Source: Musa acuminata AAA Group (taxonomy: Eukaryota > Streptophyta > Magnoliopsida > Zingiberales > Musaceae). Taken from it: 64,000 nucleotides of DNA. The notes beneath the pieces were generated by a model. It was not told the DNA's origin and did no database searches. It worked only from the letters and a program-made list of their open reading frames with translations. Position numbers and translations under genes: made by a program. The DNA is taken from contig NC_088335.1 of the NCBI RefSeq assembly GCF_036884655.1, positions 49,264,001-49,328,000 on the forward strand, in the 5' to 3' direction. Numbering within the stretch: the first letter of the stretch is position 1; each line of letters begins with the position of its first letter. This document shows, piece after piece, positions 12,939 through 22,495 of this stretch.

Positions 12939-14998
12939 ATGACTTACGAGGTGAGTTCCGATGCCGGAGCCCCGACGGCCGCGGATCCCGTCGAAGAGAA
13001 AGTTGCGGCCGCCGCCGATGGCGACGAGAGGAAAACAGAAGTGGATACCAAGGTGGTCGCCGACGTGGAGGAGAAGAAAATGCCGGAACCGCCGTCCTCG
13101 GACCATCCTTCCGTCGAGAAGTGCTCCTCTTTCAGGGAGGAGAGCAACTTCTTGTCGGACCTGAAGGAGGCCGAGAAGAAGGCGCTCATCGAGCTCAGAG
13201 CCAAGGTCGAGGAGGCCATCCTCGAGGGCAAGCTACTCCTCGAGAAGCAAGAGGAGCAGAAGCCGATGGAGAAGAAGGAAGTGGCCGAGGAGAAAGGCAA
13301 GACCGATCCTGAAACCCGAGAAGGCGGGGAAGGTGAAACGGCGATGCTTGATCAAACCAAGGAGAAGAAGGAAGAGGTCACGGAGAAAGAAAAGGCCGAT
13401 CCTGAAGCCCAGGGAGGCGGGGAAGGTGAACAGGCGAAGCTTGATCGAGGGAAGGAGGAGGAGGAAGAGGTCAAGGAGAAAGAATGCGGAGAAGGTGAAA
13501 AGGCGATACCTCGTCAAGCGAAGGAGGAGGAAGAGAAAGAGAAGGTCGATCCTGAAACCCGAGAAGAAGGGGAAGAAGGCGAAAAGGCGAAGCTTGACCA
13601 AACGGCGGATGTGAAAGCGGAAGAAAAGGCGGCGCCTTTGGAGGAGAAGGTCATCGCGACTGCGGCGTCCGAGGCCAAGAATGTCGGAGACAGCGACAAG
13701 GAGGCCACCCTCTGGGGCGTGCCCCTCCTGCCGAGCAAAGGCTCGGAACGCGCCGACGTGATCCTCCTAAAGTTCCTCCGCGCCCGCGATTTCAAGGTGA
13801 AGGATGCATTCGAGATGCTGCGGAACGTACTGGTATGGAGGAAGCAGTTCCGCATCGACTCCATTCTGGACGAGGAGTCGCTGGGAGTCGATTTTGTGGC
13901 GGCGTGCTACATGGACGGCGTCGACCGGGAGCGGCATCCGGTGTGCTACAACATGCCGGGCGTGTTCCAGAACGACAAGCTGTACCAGGAGACCTTTGGG
14001 TCGGAGCAAGGGAGGGAGAGGTTCCAGAGGTGGAGAGTGCAGCTGATGGAGAAGGGGATCAAGACGCTCGACTTCAAGCCCGGCGGGGTCGCCTCACTGC
14101 TGCAGATCACCGACCTCAACAACTCGCCGGGCCCGTCCAAGAAGGAGCTTCGCACCACCATGAAGCAGGTCGTGCAGCTGCTTCAGGACAACTACCCGGA
14201 ACTCGTCGCAAGAAATGTGAGTGCCATCGCCATTCCCAGTTTGATCCCGTAAAAAAGCAATCTTTAGAGAGATTAATCGCTTCCTGTTGTTGGTTCTTCT
14301 TCTTCTTCTTCTTCACTGTCCTGATTGCAGATCTTCATCAATGTTCCTTTCTGGTACTACGCATTCCACGCTCTGATCTCTCCTTTCTTGACCCAACGAA
14401 CCAGGAGCAAGTTCGTCTTCGCTCGTCCCGCAAAGGTCGCAGAAACTCTTCTCAGGTAAGGAATAATCTGGAATTCGTCCGACGACGATCACATCTCCTT
14501 GGCACTAAACAGCACAAGCATCGCCGCCTTCTCCAGGTACGTCCCTGCCGAAGCTGTCCCCGTCAGATACGGCGGTCTGAAGCGCGACGACGACACCGAG
14601 TTCTCAGCAGAAGACGGCGGGGTTTCGGAGGTCATCGTCAAATCTAACTCCACCGAGACCCTCGAGATCCCTGCTCCTGAGGTAACACTTTTTGTTGCTG
14701 TGCTCATGGATCGAATCTCTCGGGCTGATAACATCGTGTTAAACAGGGTGGGACGACGATCTACTGGGACCTGAGTGTTCTGGGATGGGAGGTGAGCTAC
14801 AAGGAGGAGTTCGTGCCCACCGACGAGGGATCCTACACCATCGTCGTTCGGAAGAGCAAGAAGATGGCGGCGGCGGAGTTGCCAGTTCGGAACTCGTTCC
14901 GTAACAGCGAGCCCGGCAAGGTCGTGCTGACGATCGAGAACAACTCATTCTGGAAGAAGAAAGCGTTGTATCGCTACAAGATCAAGAAGAGCTGTTGA
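12939..14998 (+). CDS. Patellin-type SEC14-GOLD phosphoinositide-binding protein
   Basis: Four exons (12939-14216, 14331-14455, 14537-14681, 14747-14998) give 599 residues without a break. I chose the ATG at 12939 (context CACCATGAC) over an in-frame ATG at 12858, because the upstream segment is hydrophobic and lies in a probable 5' UTR. Residues 1-265 are acidic and Lys/Glu-rich, with imperfect 31-residue repeats from about 123. A CRAL-TRIO N segment begins at GSERADVILLKFLRARDF (268). The SEC14 lipid-binding domain spans about 324-482 (DFKPGG, then PFWYYAFHALISPF in exon 2). A GOLD domain fills about 495-598 (WDLSVLGWEVSYKEEF) and the protein ends in KKSC. Patellins bind phosphoinositides and act in membrane traffic and at the cell plate. 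The exact subgroup is not resolved. Confidence 0.93.
13305..13605 (+). repeat. In-frame 93-bp imperfect tandem repeat in patellin exon 1
   Basis: Units starting with codons for Asp-Pro-Glu occur at 13305 and 13398 (period 93 bp, 31 residues) and again at 13548 after a shortened unit. Each carries a GEGE-A-L/P-Q/R-K-E-E-E-K pattern. The segment is probably a disordered or coiled charged spacer, of the kind that varies in length among patellins. Confidence 0.8.
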
Positions 14999-15586
14999 GA
15001 ACCAACGACGAACTCCATGAATCCCTACTCGTGGCGGAGATGCAGTAATTTTAGGAAGGATACTAGAAATTTGTTATTTATTTATATATTATTTATTATC
15101 GTATAATTCGTTCAAAAAAGAATGCATTGTTATTTCAAAATAGGCGTAATAATAATAACAATACCTCCAAATTTAGTTCCAATGTTAATAATGTCAATCA
15201 ATATTAAGTCAAAGAGACTTTATTTTTTATTCTTCGAAAATAATAATTACTAAGCACAGTAAATCAATAATTCCGGAAGAAGATAGAGAGCAATCAATCG
15301 GTCGGTCATACCGCAACGGAAGAGCATAACTTTGGTCAACCGGTCTTGGCGAAGCAATCGATTGGCTGTCGAGCTGGTGGTCTTCGTCTGTGAGCTGATG
15401 TAACTCTGCTCCGATTCTTCATCAACTTGAAGAAGAAAAATTCGAAACATCAAAGTTAGGACATATACAAATTAAAATCTTCCAATCAATATATTCAAAA
15501 ATCAAATCGTTTATAACGAGCTAGAAGAATGCAGAGAACGAGAGAGAGAGAGAGAGAGAGAGCGCATACTTGGTCATGGGCCGGCC
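14999..15586. other. Patellin 3' flank, no gene seen
   Basis: AT-rich 3' flank with AATAATAATAAC-like stretches near 15147 that could serve in polyadenylation. A (GA)n tract lies at about 15540-15562. No coding similarity was recognised. Confidence 0.5.
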
Positions 15587-15851
15587 CTAAGAAACATCAA
15601 GATCTGCAGTTCTCCTCGAGTAGGTGGTGTCGGGCTTAAGATCCATGAGCACCGCCAGAGTGACGGACGGAGCACATCGGCCTCTGCTTGCCTCGCTGTA
15701 ATAGATGTCGATCCGCTCAAGCTGTAAGGTCGGAGTCGCCAATGTACCTGCCGCTGCCGTCGATCCCATACTCGTTGTAGATCACCTCCCAGAACTTTGC
15801 CCCCCAATTAGTTCCCGCTCTGCATCCCTGGACGTGCATCATCTCCCTCAT
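15587..15851 (-). pseudogene. Beta-tubulin N-terminal fragment, frameshifted
   Basis: Read on the minus strand from 15851, the frame gives MREMMHVQG, then [20 protein letters not shown] and IGDSDL. This is the conserved start of beta-tubulin (family: MREILHIQGGQCGNQIG, FWEV, GIDGTG). At about 15729 one extra base breaks the frame; the next frame continues [14 protein letters not shown] and AVLMDLKPDT. Similarity fades after about 80 codons and a stop follows at 15587-15589. GTP-binding and later domains are absent, as are the normal QGGQCG residues, so this is a dead fragment. No intron is expected in this part, so it could derive from genomic DNA or mRNA. Confidence 0.88.
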
Positions 15852-15943
15852 CGTCGAGCGTCGCCTCCGCAGCTCAACAATGATCTTAAAATTAGGGTTT
15901 CGATGGTTGGAGAACGAGATATAGGGTCCGAACTGAATCGAAT

Positions 15944-16020
15944 TATATATATATATATGTGTGTGTATATATATGTATATATGTATATATGTATATATAT
16001 ATATATATATACATATATAC

Positions 16021-16086
<66 letters not shown>

Positions 16087-16103
16087 GTATATATATATGA
16101 TTT
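15944..16103. repeat. TA-rich compound microsatellite
   Basis: About 160 bp of (TA)n interrupted by TGTA at intervals, with local mirror and palindromic symmetry. The open frames called through it on both strands are simple Tyr-Ile repeats with no support as genes. Confidence 0.95.
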
Positions 16104-17560
16104 ATAGAAATTAAACCCATACCATTTGTAAAATTAGAGATTTGGATTGGTTTAATTAATGAATCGATAGTGAACTCAATTGGACTAATATCTTTTAAAT
16201 TAAAATCAATCCGGTTTGAATCAATTAATTAAATTATTTATTAGTTTCTCATTAAATCATTTTGACAATCTTATAATCTTAGATAAAATCATATAAGATA
16301 CTTTTATAATTAAAAAAAATATGTCAACATCCTGAAAATATTGAGATACTAAATACTGATGCTTAAATACTGCTGCTATCTTAGGATTTGAGAAAAAAAT
16401 TATCAAATATCAAGATTAATTTGAAATGTATATTAGTTTTAAATGTTTTCTAGAAGGAAGATTGTTGGGATCCGGTCACCGATTTGTTCTCACCATCAAA
16501 TGTTCGGTCATCATTTGCCTTGTCGCACAGAGATATTATGCAGCGAAGCGCATACGGAACGAGACGGAAAGGGCGCTTCGCGTCTTCGTTACATTGGACG
16601 GTGGACATTGGCCTAGCCGGCAGAATGGACGGTCGTACATTGATTAGATTCTATGCGGGTCAATCGGCGTGGGGCCGCTCGTATCGGGTTGGTCGGCAGA
16701 GACGACTCTCTTATCGGCTGCGTGAGCCGCCGTGGGTAGTGTATGAATGGAAGAGGATGCTTCTTCGATCGTCGTCACGTTTTCTTGCTTCTTTGGGCAG
16801 TGTAAGAACGGAAGACGATACTCCCTATCGCTCGGACGTGGAAGTCTGTGATGGTAGCAGAATGATCCACGAATTCCTCCATTGTCGTCATGTGTTTTTT
16901 CCACGGTGATGCTAACCAAACATTGTAGTCTCGGAGCAAATAGTATGAATCAGGGAACAAGAATCCAAAACGAGAAAGAACATCAAGACACGGACTAAAT
17001 CAGACACTAATCACCGTGCGCGTGAGGGCAGAAGACTGTTGTTCTATGCTCAGCTGCAGCTCTTATTGTTAGCTCAAGCATGATCAATCCTTTTCCATCG
17101 TTTCTAATGACGTGCAGAACCTATCTCGGGATGGCTTCTGAGATATATTTGATCTCGTCGCCAAGCATTTGCTGCATGAAGATCGCAAGCCGTCAAAACA
17201 CGACAGAAACGAAAGCAACACTTTGACGGATTTTGCTGACACTTGGAGGTCGCCCTACATCATTGACAATTACTCCTCATCAGCTAACTCACTCACTCGA
17301 GGGTTGTGGACCATCACACTTGTGAACCACTGCTTCACATGGACTGTACAGATAGATCCTCCACAGCTTTTGTTCTTCTGCTTCCGCAAGTGCTCTTTGA
17401 GACCAATTTGGCGTGAAGTACTTGGATTATCTTTGAGTTGAGGTTTCCTTTAGGTGGTCAAGTCTATTGGAATATATGCTAAACTTTGTGATTAGATGGA
17501 ATTCTGATTTAAGAATCTTAGTTAAGACAAAAACGGAAGATTCTCGACCTGAGATGAGAT
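16104..17560. other. Intergenic, nothing convincing
   Basis: The region is AT-rich to about 16450, then of mixed composition. A TGTTGGGATCCGG string at 16463 resembles the start of some plant LTRs, but I see no matching end, primer site or partner. Open frames on both strands across 16484-16909 show no family similarity. Confidence 0.4.
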
Positions 17561-17565
17561 GGTCG

Positions 17566-17713
17566 CCGTCGTCGCGAGCAACCTCTACGTCGTCTTCGTG
17601 ACGTCCAACCCCCAAGCAACCGCCTCTTATCCCTTGGGACCCTCCACAAGGGCGACGTGTTCGTCTTTCTCGTCGGCTCCATTCACTTTCAGTTCGAAGT
17701 GCATGAATGAAAT
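17566..17713 (+). pseudogene. Old germin-like protein relic
   Basis: One frame reads SNLYVVFVTSNPQ, matching the GTLYAGFVTSN strand of the GLPs downstream. After a frame change near 17630 the next frame reads LHKGDVFVFLVGSIHFQFE, matching the germin box 2 (K-K-G-D-A-F-V-F-P-x-G-L-I-H-F-Q). The order is right, but the frame is broken and no signal peptide or box 1 (HxHxxxxE) is seen. It lies on the plus strand, opposite to the intact copies, and is far more diverged, so it predates the recent GLP duplications. Confidence 0.75.
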
Positions 17714-18726
17714 TTACCTGTCGATGATGAAAATCTCACCAACTCCGATTGATCATCTCCCTCCAGTCGACATGCGTGAAACGAAGTTCGGTGGAAGGGA
17801 CAACTGCCCACCATCCCTTAATTTGACGTCTTTCCTGTGCATGAATTGGATCGACAACGATCGAAAATTAACACCAGCAATGGGTTGGTAGCATGGTTCT
17901 AATGAGGAGGAAGGTGGGGTGCTGGCTTGCAGACCAGAATGTTGTCCGGGAAGGGAAGATGCTCGGAGGAATCAGAGCAATGGGTTTCGACGTCATTCTC
18001 TTGGGCAAGTGGTGGTGGAGCATTATGATGAACGAGAATTCTCTTCTGGCCGAGATCATCAAATGTGGAGGTATTAAAGGAGATGGAAATTTGATTAGTC
18101 CCTCCGGTAGCTAGGTTTTCTTCTTTCTCCCCTAACAGATGGATATATTCCATGATCAGCATTGTGTAGCTTACTTTACTCGTCATTTTTGGCTGAGTCG
18201 ATCGATCGGTCCCTCCTAATTACTGTCAAGGCTTTCGCCTGGATGTGCCAGTTATAATTCTCCGGAGACTGCTGACCACATGTTCTTGCAATGCCAAGGT
18301 GCAAACAAGGGTATGGTGCTGCAAGGTTCTGAAACCTTATCCCCCTGAAGGCAGGCGGCCAACCTTGTTCTTCTGTGCAGACATGAGTTTCGTGTGTTCC
18401 GAGAAGGACATTCCACTTGGATAGATCGACGCATAAGCTCAGGTTCTTCTAAACGGAATTTTATATTAAAAGATAGATATATTGCAAAGTCACGTGATTC
18501 GATATTATTTATTTATATTCACGAGCAGAATATCTTTTTTTATTAATTTAAAATCAATATATTTCCTTTTCCGAAAGAAAACAAGCATGCGTAGGAAGAT
18601 TCACTAATACCACAAGCTTTATTTTTATTATAGAATAAACCATGCACGAGGTAAACCTCATGACGTCATTAATGTATTATAGAATTTATTCTCGAGCGAT
18701 GTCCAACCACTGCATCTAAGAGTATC
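17714..18726. other. Intergenic, 3' flank of the first GLP gene
   Basis: From about 18421 to 18726 this flank is almost identical to 29668-29969 downstream of the second GLP gene. A segment at about 18260-18330 (GGAGACTGCTGACCAC and following) has related copies near 32790, 37350 and 45750. I see no gene here. Confidence 0.6.
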
Positions 18727-19518
18727 TTAATTGGCTTGTACTAAGCGTTGTCCATATTCTTGAGCGATGTCCAACCACTGCTGCTGCTGAAGCCAGCCCA
18801 CGGTCGTCTTGCTAAGCTGCACGGCCTGGGCAAGAATGTAATCAGCGATGGGCGGCTTCGATCCGAACAGTGCGTTGGCGGTGGTGACGAGACCCGGGCT
18901 CTGGCTGCCGAAGGTAGCGAACGCCACCGCATCGGTGTCCCCGATGTTGAACTGGAAGTGTATGAGGCCCCTGGGGAACACAAACGCGTCGCCCTTCTTC
19001 AGCTTCTTAGCGAAGAGAAGGTTGCCGTTTTCCGTGTTGGAGGTGACGAAGCCGGCGTAGAGCGTTCCTTCCGCCACGTGCAGTATCTCCGACGATCGTG
19101 GATGCGAGTGAGGAGGGTTGAGACCGAAGGGCGCGTAGTCGATGCGAGACATGGCGACGCCAAGGGAGTTGAGGCCTGGGAGTCGTTCCACGTTGACGAG
19201 AGTGATGTTTGCGCCAAGCTCGTTGGCGGTGCTCGCGGGCTTGTCTAAGCCGGTGAAGTAGAAGTCATCTGCCGTGACATCCTTAGCTTTCTTGCAGGCG
19301 AATCCGTTCACAAACACTGCAGCGTGCACGATGAACAGGCTTTAGCAACTTGAGCAAGTACACACACGAGGACCTAGCTAGCTACGAGGATAACGATGCC
19401 TACCGTTGGAGTCGTAGTCAGCAACGCAAAAGTCTTGGAGAGGACTCGGATCAAATGCCAATGCATGAGAGGAAGCCAGGGCAAGAAGAGCAGCGATGAG
19501 GGTGATCCTAGCAGCCAT
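18727..19518 (-). CDS. Germin-like protein 1 (subfamily-1 type), secreted cupin
   Basis: Two exons on the minus strand: 19404-19518 (ATG at 19518, donor GTAGGC) and 18727-19316 (acceptor CTGCAG), giving 234 residues. Residues 1-21 form a signal peptide (MAARITLIAALLALASS). The mature protein has the paired Cys 31 and 46 and germin box 1 (HSHPRSSE, with His108, His110 and Glu115). Box 2 (GDAFVFPRGLIH) holds the fourth metal ligand, His158. GLPs are hexameric Mn cupins of the apoplast with superoxide dismutase or oxalate oxidase activity in some members; which applies here is not visible. The C-terminus is extended by YGQRLVQAN after DIAQE, compared with the third copy, apparently through a small duplication. 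A TATA box lies about 75 bp upstream. Confidence 0.95.
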
Positions 19519-19587
19519 CTGCACTCTCTTCGAACAAGCAAGATGAAATGATGCAAGTTTCTTTGTGACTGGCCTCAGGAATCGGGA

Positions 19588-19600
19588 TGTATATATAGAA
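19588..19600 (-). promoter_or_regulatory. TATA box of GLP gene 1
   Basis: On the minus strand the sequence reads TTCTATATATACAT, about 75 bp before the ATG at 19518. The same string sits at the matching place before GLP gene 2 (near 30831-30843) and, slightly altered, before GLP gene 3 (near 35157-35170). The TATA box is therefore conserved in all three intact copies. Confidence 0.75.
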
Positions 19601-20137
19601 GGCCCCGAGGTAGTGTTAAAATTGTGAACTGGTTGATAGAGTATGTATTCTGCACGGCAGTGTGCTGACTAATTCAGCTGATGACGACCTTGACAAGTCA
19701 CTCGGTTCCAACCTGGATTTACCACTAACCTAAGGTTCATGAAAGTTTTGGTTGGACTATATGTCATTTTGGAGCATCCGACTTCGACCCTTCTGCCCCA
19801 TCAGTATCACTTACCTGGTTGCCTCACCTTCTTGACATCTTTATGTCTTGGTAGCAACGACCGGTTAATAGCCAATTGACACAACTAAAGACACACAAAG
19901 AATCAACCCGACGAAATAAATATAAGCCAATGCTTCTATACTACCATGTAATCGTGGCATCATAATTTCTTTTGGCTACGAAGACGAGGATACGAGGAAG
20001 AAGTTTGGTAGCATACAAGACAAATTGCTCTCAACTTCTTCCCCTCATACCCTCAATTATGATGCCACGATTGCATACTAAAGTTTGGTAGCATAGAAGC
20101 ATTGGGGGGTTGGCTCATAAAATAGGTTGGTTCTTTG
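19601..20137. repeat. GLP upstream flank, present again inverted at 40.0-40.7 kb
   Basis: The flank from about 19560 to 20060 reappears in inverted orientation at about 40200-40690 (for example GGTTGATTCTTTGTGTGTC at 40322). The part at 20040-20137 reappears inverted at about 36090-36190. No gene is present apart from the GLP promoter. Confidence 0.8.
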
Positions 20138-20142
20138 GCTAC
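20138..20142. repeat. Target site duplication GCTAC (left)
   Basis: GCTAC lies directly before the TG end of the retroelement and is repeated at 29255-29259 directly after its CA end. The inverted paralogous flank at 36091-36095 has it once (as GTAGC) with no element, which confirms it as the duplicated target. Confidence 0.93.
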
Positions 20143-20351
20143 TGATGCGGTCCGCACCTCTTTCTAGCCGCAACCTCGGGGATTGTACGGCTCGGTTAAG
20201 GGGTCCGAATGTCGGGGATCATAAGCGGCGCTCCTCGACGTCTTCTGGGGAAGCGCTCGCGACAGTCCGATCGGGGAGTTATCTGGAGAGATGGCTGGCC
20301 GCAGCGTCGGGGTGGAGTGGTTGCCGTGTACCTGCACAAAGGTCGGACCGT
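20143..20351 (+). repeat. Left 209-bp terminal block of the retroelement
   Basis: This block aligns without gaps to the reverse complement of 29046-29254, with five substitutions (about 2.4 percent). It is followed by ATCA and the primer binding site, so its right edge sits where a 5' LTR should end. It contains no TATA box, and I found no direct copy at the other end. Confidence 0.92.
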
Positions 20352-20355
20352 ATCA

Positions 20356-20376
20356 GATTGGCGCTAGAAGGAGGGC
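20356..20376 (+). other. Probable tRNA primer binding site of the retroelement
   Basis: Directly after the CA at 20354-20355 and a 3-base spacer comes TGGCGCTAGAAGG, which begins with the TGG that pairs with a tRNA 3' CCA end. Similar GGCGCTAGAAGGAGGG sites are familiar from plant gypsy elements. The tRNA species is not identified. Confidence 0.7.
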
Positions 20377-20380
20377 CCGA

Positions 20381-22495
20381 ATGTCGAGCGATCCTCACAC
20401 TGACCCCGTCGAGTCCGTTGCCCGCGGAGATAGAGAAATGCCGACGTCGACGCCGGATCGATATTGGCGCCTGTTCAACGACTTAGGGATGCCACCCCCA
20501 TTACCCGCGGTCGGCCCCCCGGCCGTACCGCCCGAGGCGTTTTTCGCCCTCGCCAAGCAAGTGCAGGGAATGACGGAGATAATGCAGACCGTTGTCCCGC
20601 TTATTCCAGAAATCAGGCGACTGACGGACGCCTCCGCCGACCCAACGCAACCAAGGCAGAGCGCGGGACAGGATGCAACCGGTGAAACCCGAGACGGGGC
20701 CACTCACCACGAGAGTTCGCCCGCGCGCGATTCTCCCGCACCCTCCTGAGCCGCGCGACGCCACTCCGAACCCGACACCGTATCATCCGACTCAGCGGAC
20801 AGCTTCGTCAAAGTACAATTCTCCCGAGTCAACCGTCGCCTGGACGAATTCCGACGCGAACTCCAGAAGTCACGTGGCGAGTCAGGCGAGGGTCCCTCGG
20901 GCGGATCCCCTTTTGTCCAGGAAGTACAAGAAAAACCGGTTCCCCTCAACTTTCGGGTGCCGACTCTAGAAACATACGATGGCAGCTCCGACCCAGCAGA
21001 GCACGTCGTCGCATTCAGGACTCAGATGGCCCTTTATGGCACGTCTGACGCGCTAATGTGCCGCGCGTTCCCAACCACCTTCAGAGGACCGGCACGCGCA
21101 TGGTTTAACCGGCTGCGCCAATCCTCAATCGCATCTTTCGACCAGTTCGCCAAGGAGTTCGAACAAAACTTCCTTACCAGTGCGCGACCTCGACCTTCCA
21201 TAGCCGCCCTGCTGGCGCTATCACAGCACGAGGAGGAGACGCTCGCGTAGTTTGTAACACGCTTTGCCACGGAGATCCGCGGGTACCCGGATACTCACCC
21301 TTCTTTAATCATGCAGGCATTCCTGACGGGGCTAAAGCCCTCGAGGTTCTTCTGGTCACTAATTGAGAGGCCGCCGGCCACTATCCCTGAGATGCTCCAC
21401 CGTGCCAGCCAATACGTCGCCGGTGAAGCGTTGGCAGCAGGAAGACGCGCAGCCGGGAAGATACCGCAGATCGAGCAATCCCGAGCTGCCACCTCGTCGA
21501 CCGACCCGCAATCCCGTCGGAGGCCCGACCATCCCGAGCGACGGCTCCCGAGGCCTCCACCCCTCCCACTCAACACACCTCGTACCGAGATCTTCCTCCA
21601 GAATAGGGAGAAAGACCTTTTGCGACCTCCCAATCCCATGAAAGCTACTTACAAAAATCGATCGAAGTACTGCAGGTTCCACCGAGACCATGACACAGAG
21701 GACTGCCACGACCTCCAGAACCAGATTGAGGAGCTGATCAGAAGGGGGTACCTCGGCCGTTATCTCAGGGAGCCCCGAGAAACGACCCTGCGTCCCCGGA
21801 TGCCCGTCGAAAGGCAGATCGATGTCATCATCGGAGGACCGGCGGCGGGCGGCAGCAGCTCGAGCGCAAGAAAATCCTATGCCCGGAGCTCGATCGAGAA
21901 ACGCCCCCGACCCGAGCTAGAACCCGGAATCTCCTTCGGGGCTAAGGAGGGGGAACGATCCCATCATGACGACGCTCTAGTGATCTCCATCCAGATCGCC
22001 AACGCTCGGGTAAAGAGGGTAATGGTCGACACTGGGAGCTCCGCCGACGTCCTGTACCTTGACGCCTTCAAAAAGCTCGGCTTGCCCACCGAAGACCTCA
22101 CCCCCATGAGTTCGACACTCACGGGATTCACCGGAGACTCAATCTCCCCGCTCGGCACTACCACACTTTCTGTCACCATTGGGGAGGAACCGAGGACCAA
22201 GACAATAGTGACTGCGTTCATGGTGGTCAACCTGCCCTCGGCCTACAACGTCATCCTCGGCCGCCCAACGCTCAACAAGCTGAAAGCTGTGGTCTCAACC
22301 TACCACCGAGCCATCAAGTTTCCCACCTCGGTAGGGGTCGGAGAATCATGGAGCAACCCAGGGGAGTCAAGAAGGTGCTACCTCACCGCGGTCTCTCTCC
22401 CGAAGAGGGTACGCCCCCATATCCAAGATCCCCGAGAAGAGGCTGCAACACCCACGCACCTCGAACCCCCAAAACAGCTACCGAAGTGCCGCTAA
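20381..22495 (+). pseudogene. Retrotransposon gag-protease region, interrupted
   Basis: One frame opens at MSSDPHTDP (20381). It contains a gag domain around 20957-21430 (PTLETYDGSSDP, FRGPARAWFNRL), a CCHC-like KYCRFHRDHDTEDC (near 21667) and an aspartic protease with VDTGSSADVLYL (near 22025). It ends at 22493-22495. Two in-frame stops interrupt it, TGA at 20747 and TAG at 21248; both look like C-to-T changes of Arg and Gln codons. The pol frame is reached through a -1 shift near 22468. Confidence 0.88.

Noticed and set aside
12675..13106. Minus-strand 143-codon frame over the patellin start, and other minus frames in exon 1
   Set aside because: Antisense shadow of a GC-rich exon. Patellin on the plus strand has a full domain set and splice sites.
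15717..16120. Open frames of Tyr and Ile through the TA microsatellite
   Set aside because: Low-complexity translation of (TA)n with TGTA interruptions. The same explanation covers the frames at 42819-43061 and 50492-50941.
17299..17345. Thaumatin-like start (WTITLVNHC)
   Set aside because: Only about ten residues fit, with no further thaumatin motif or Cys pattern nearby.
18748..19248. 166-codon open frame opposite GLP 1 exon 2 (also opposite GLP 2 at 29991-30491 and GLP 3 at 34263-34808)
   Set aside because: It is antisense to a GC-rich, strongly conserved germin exon. Its conservation follows from the GLP coding strand, and the antisense proteins match no family.
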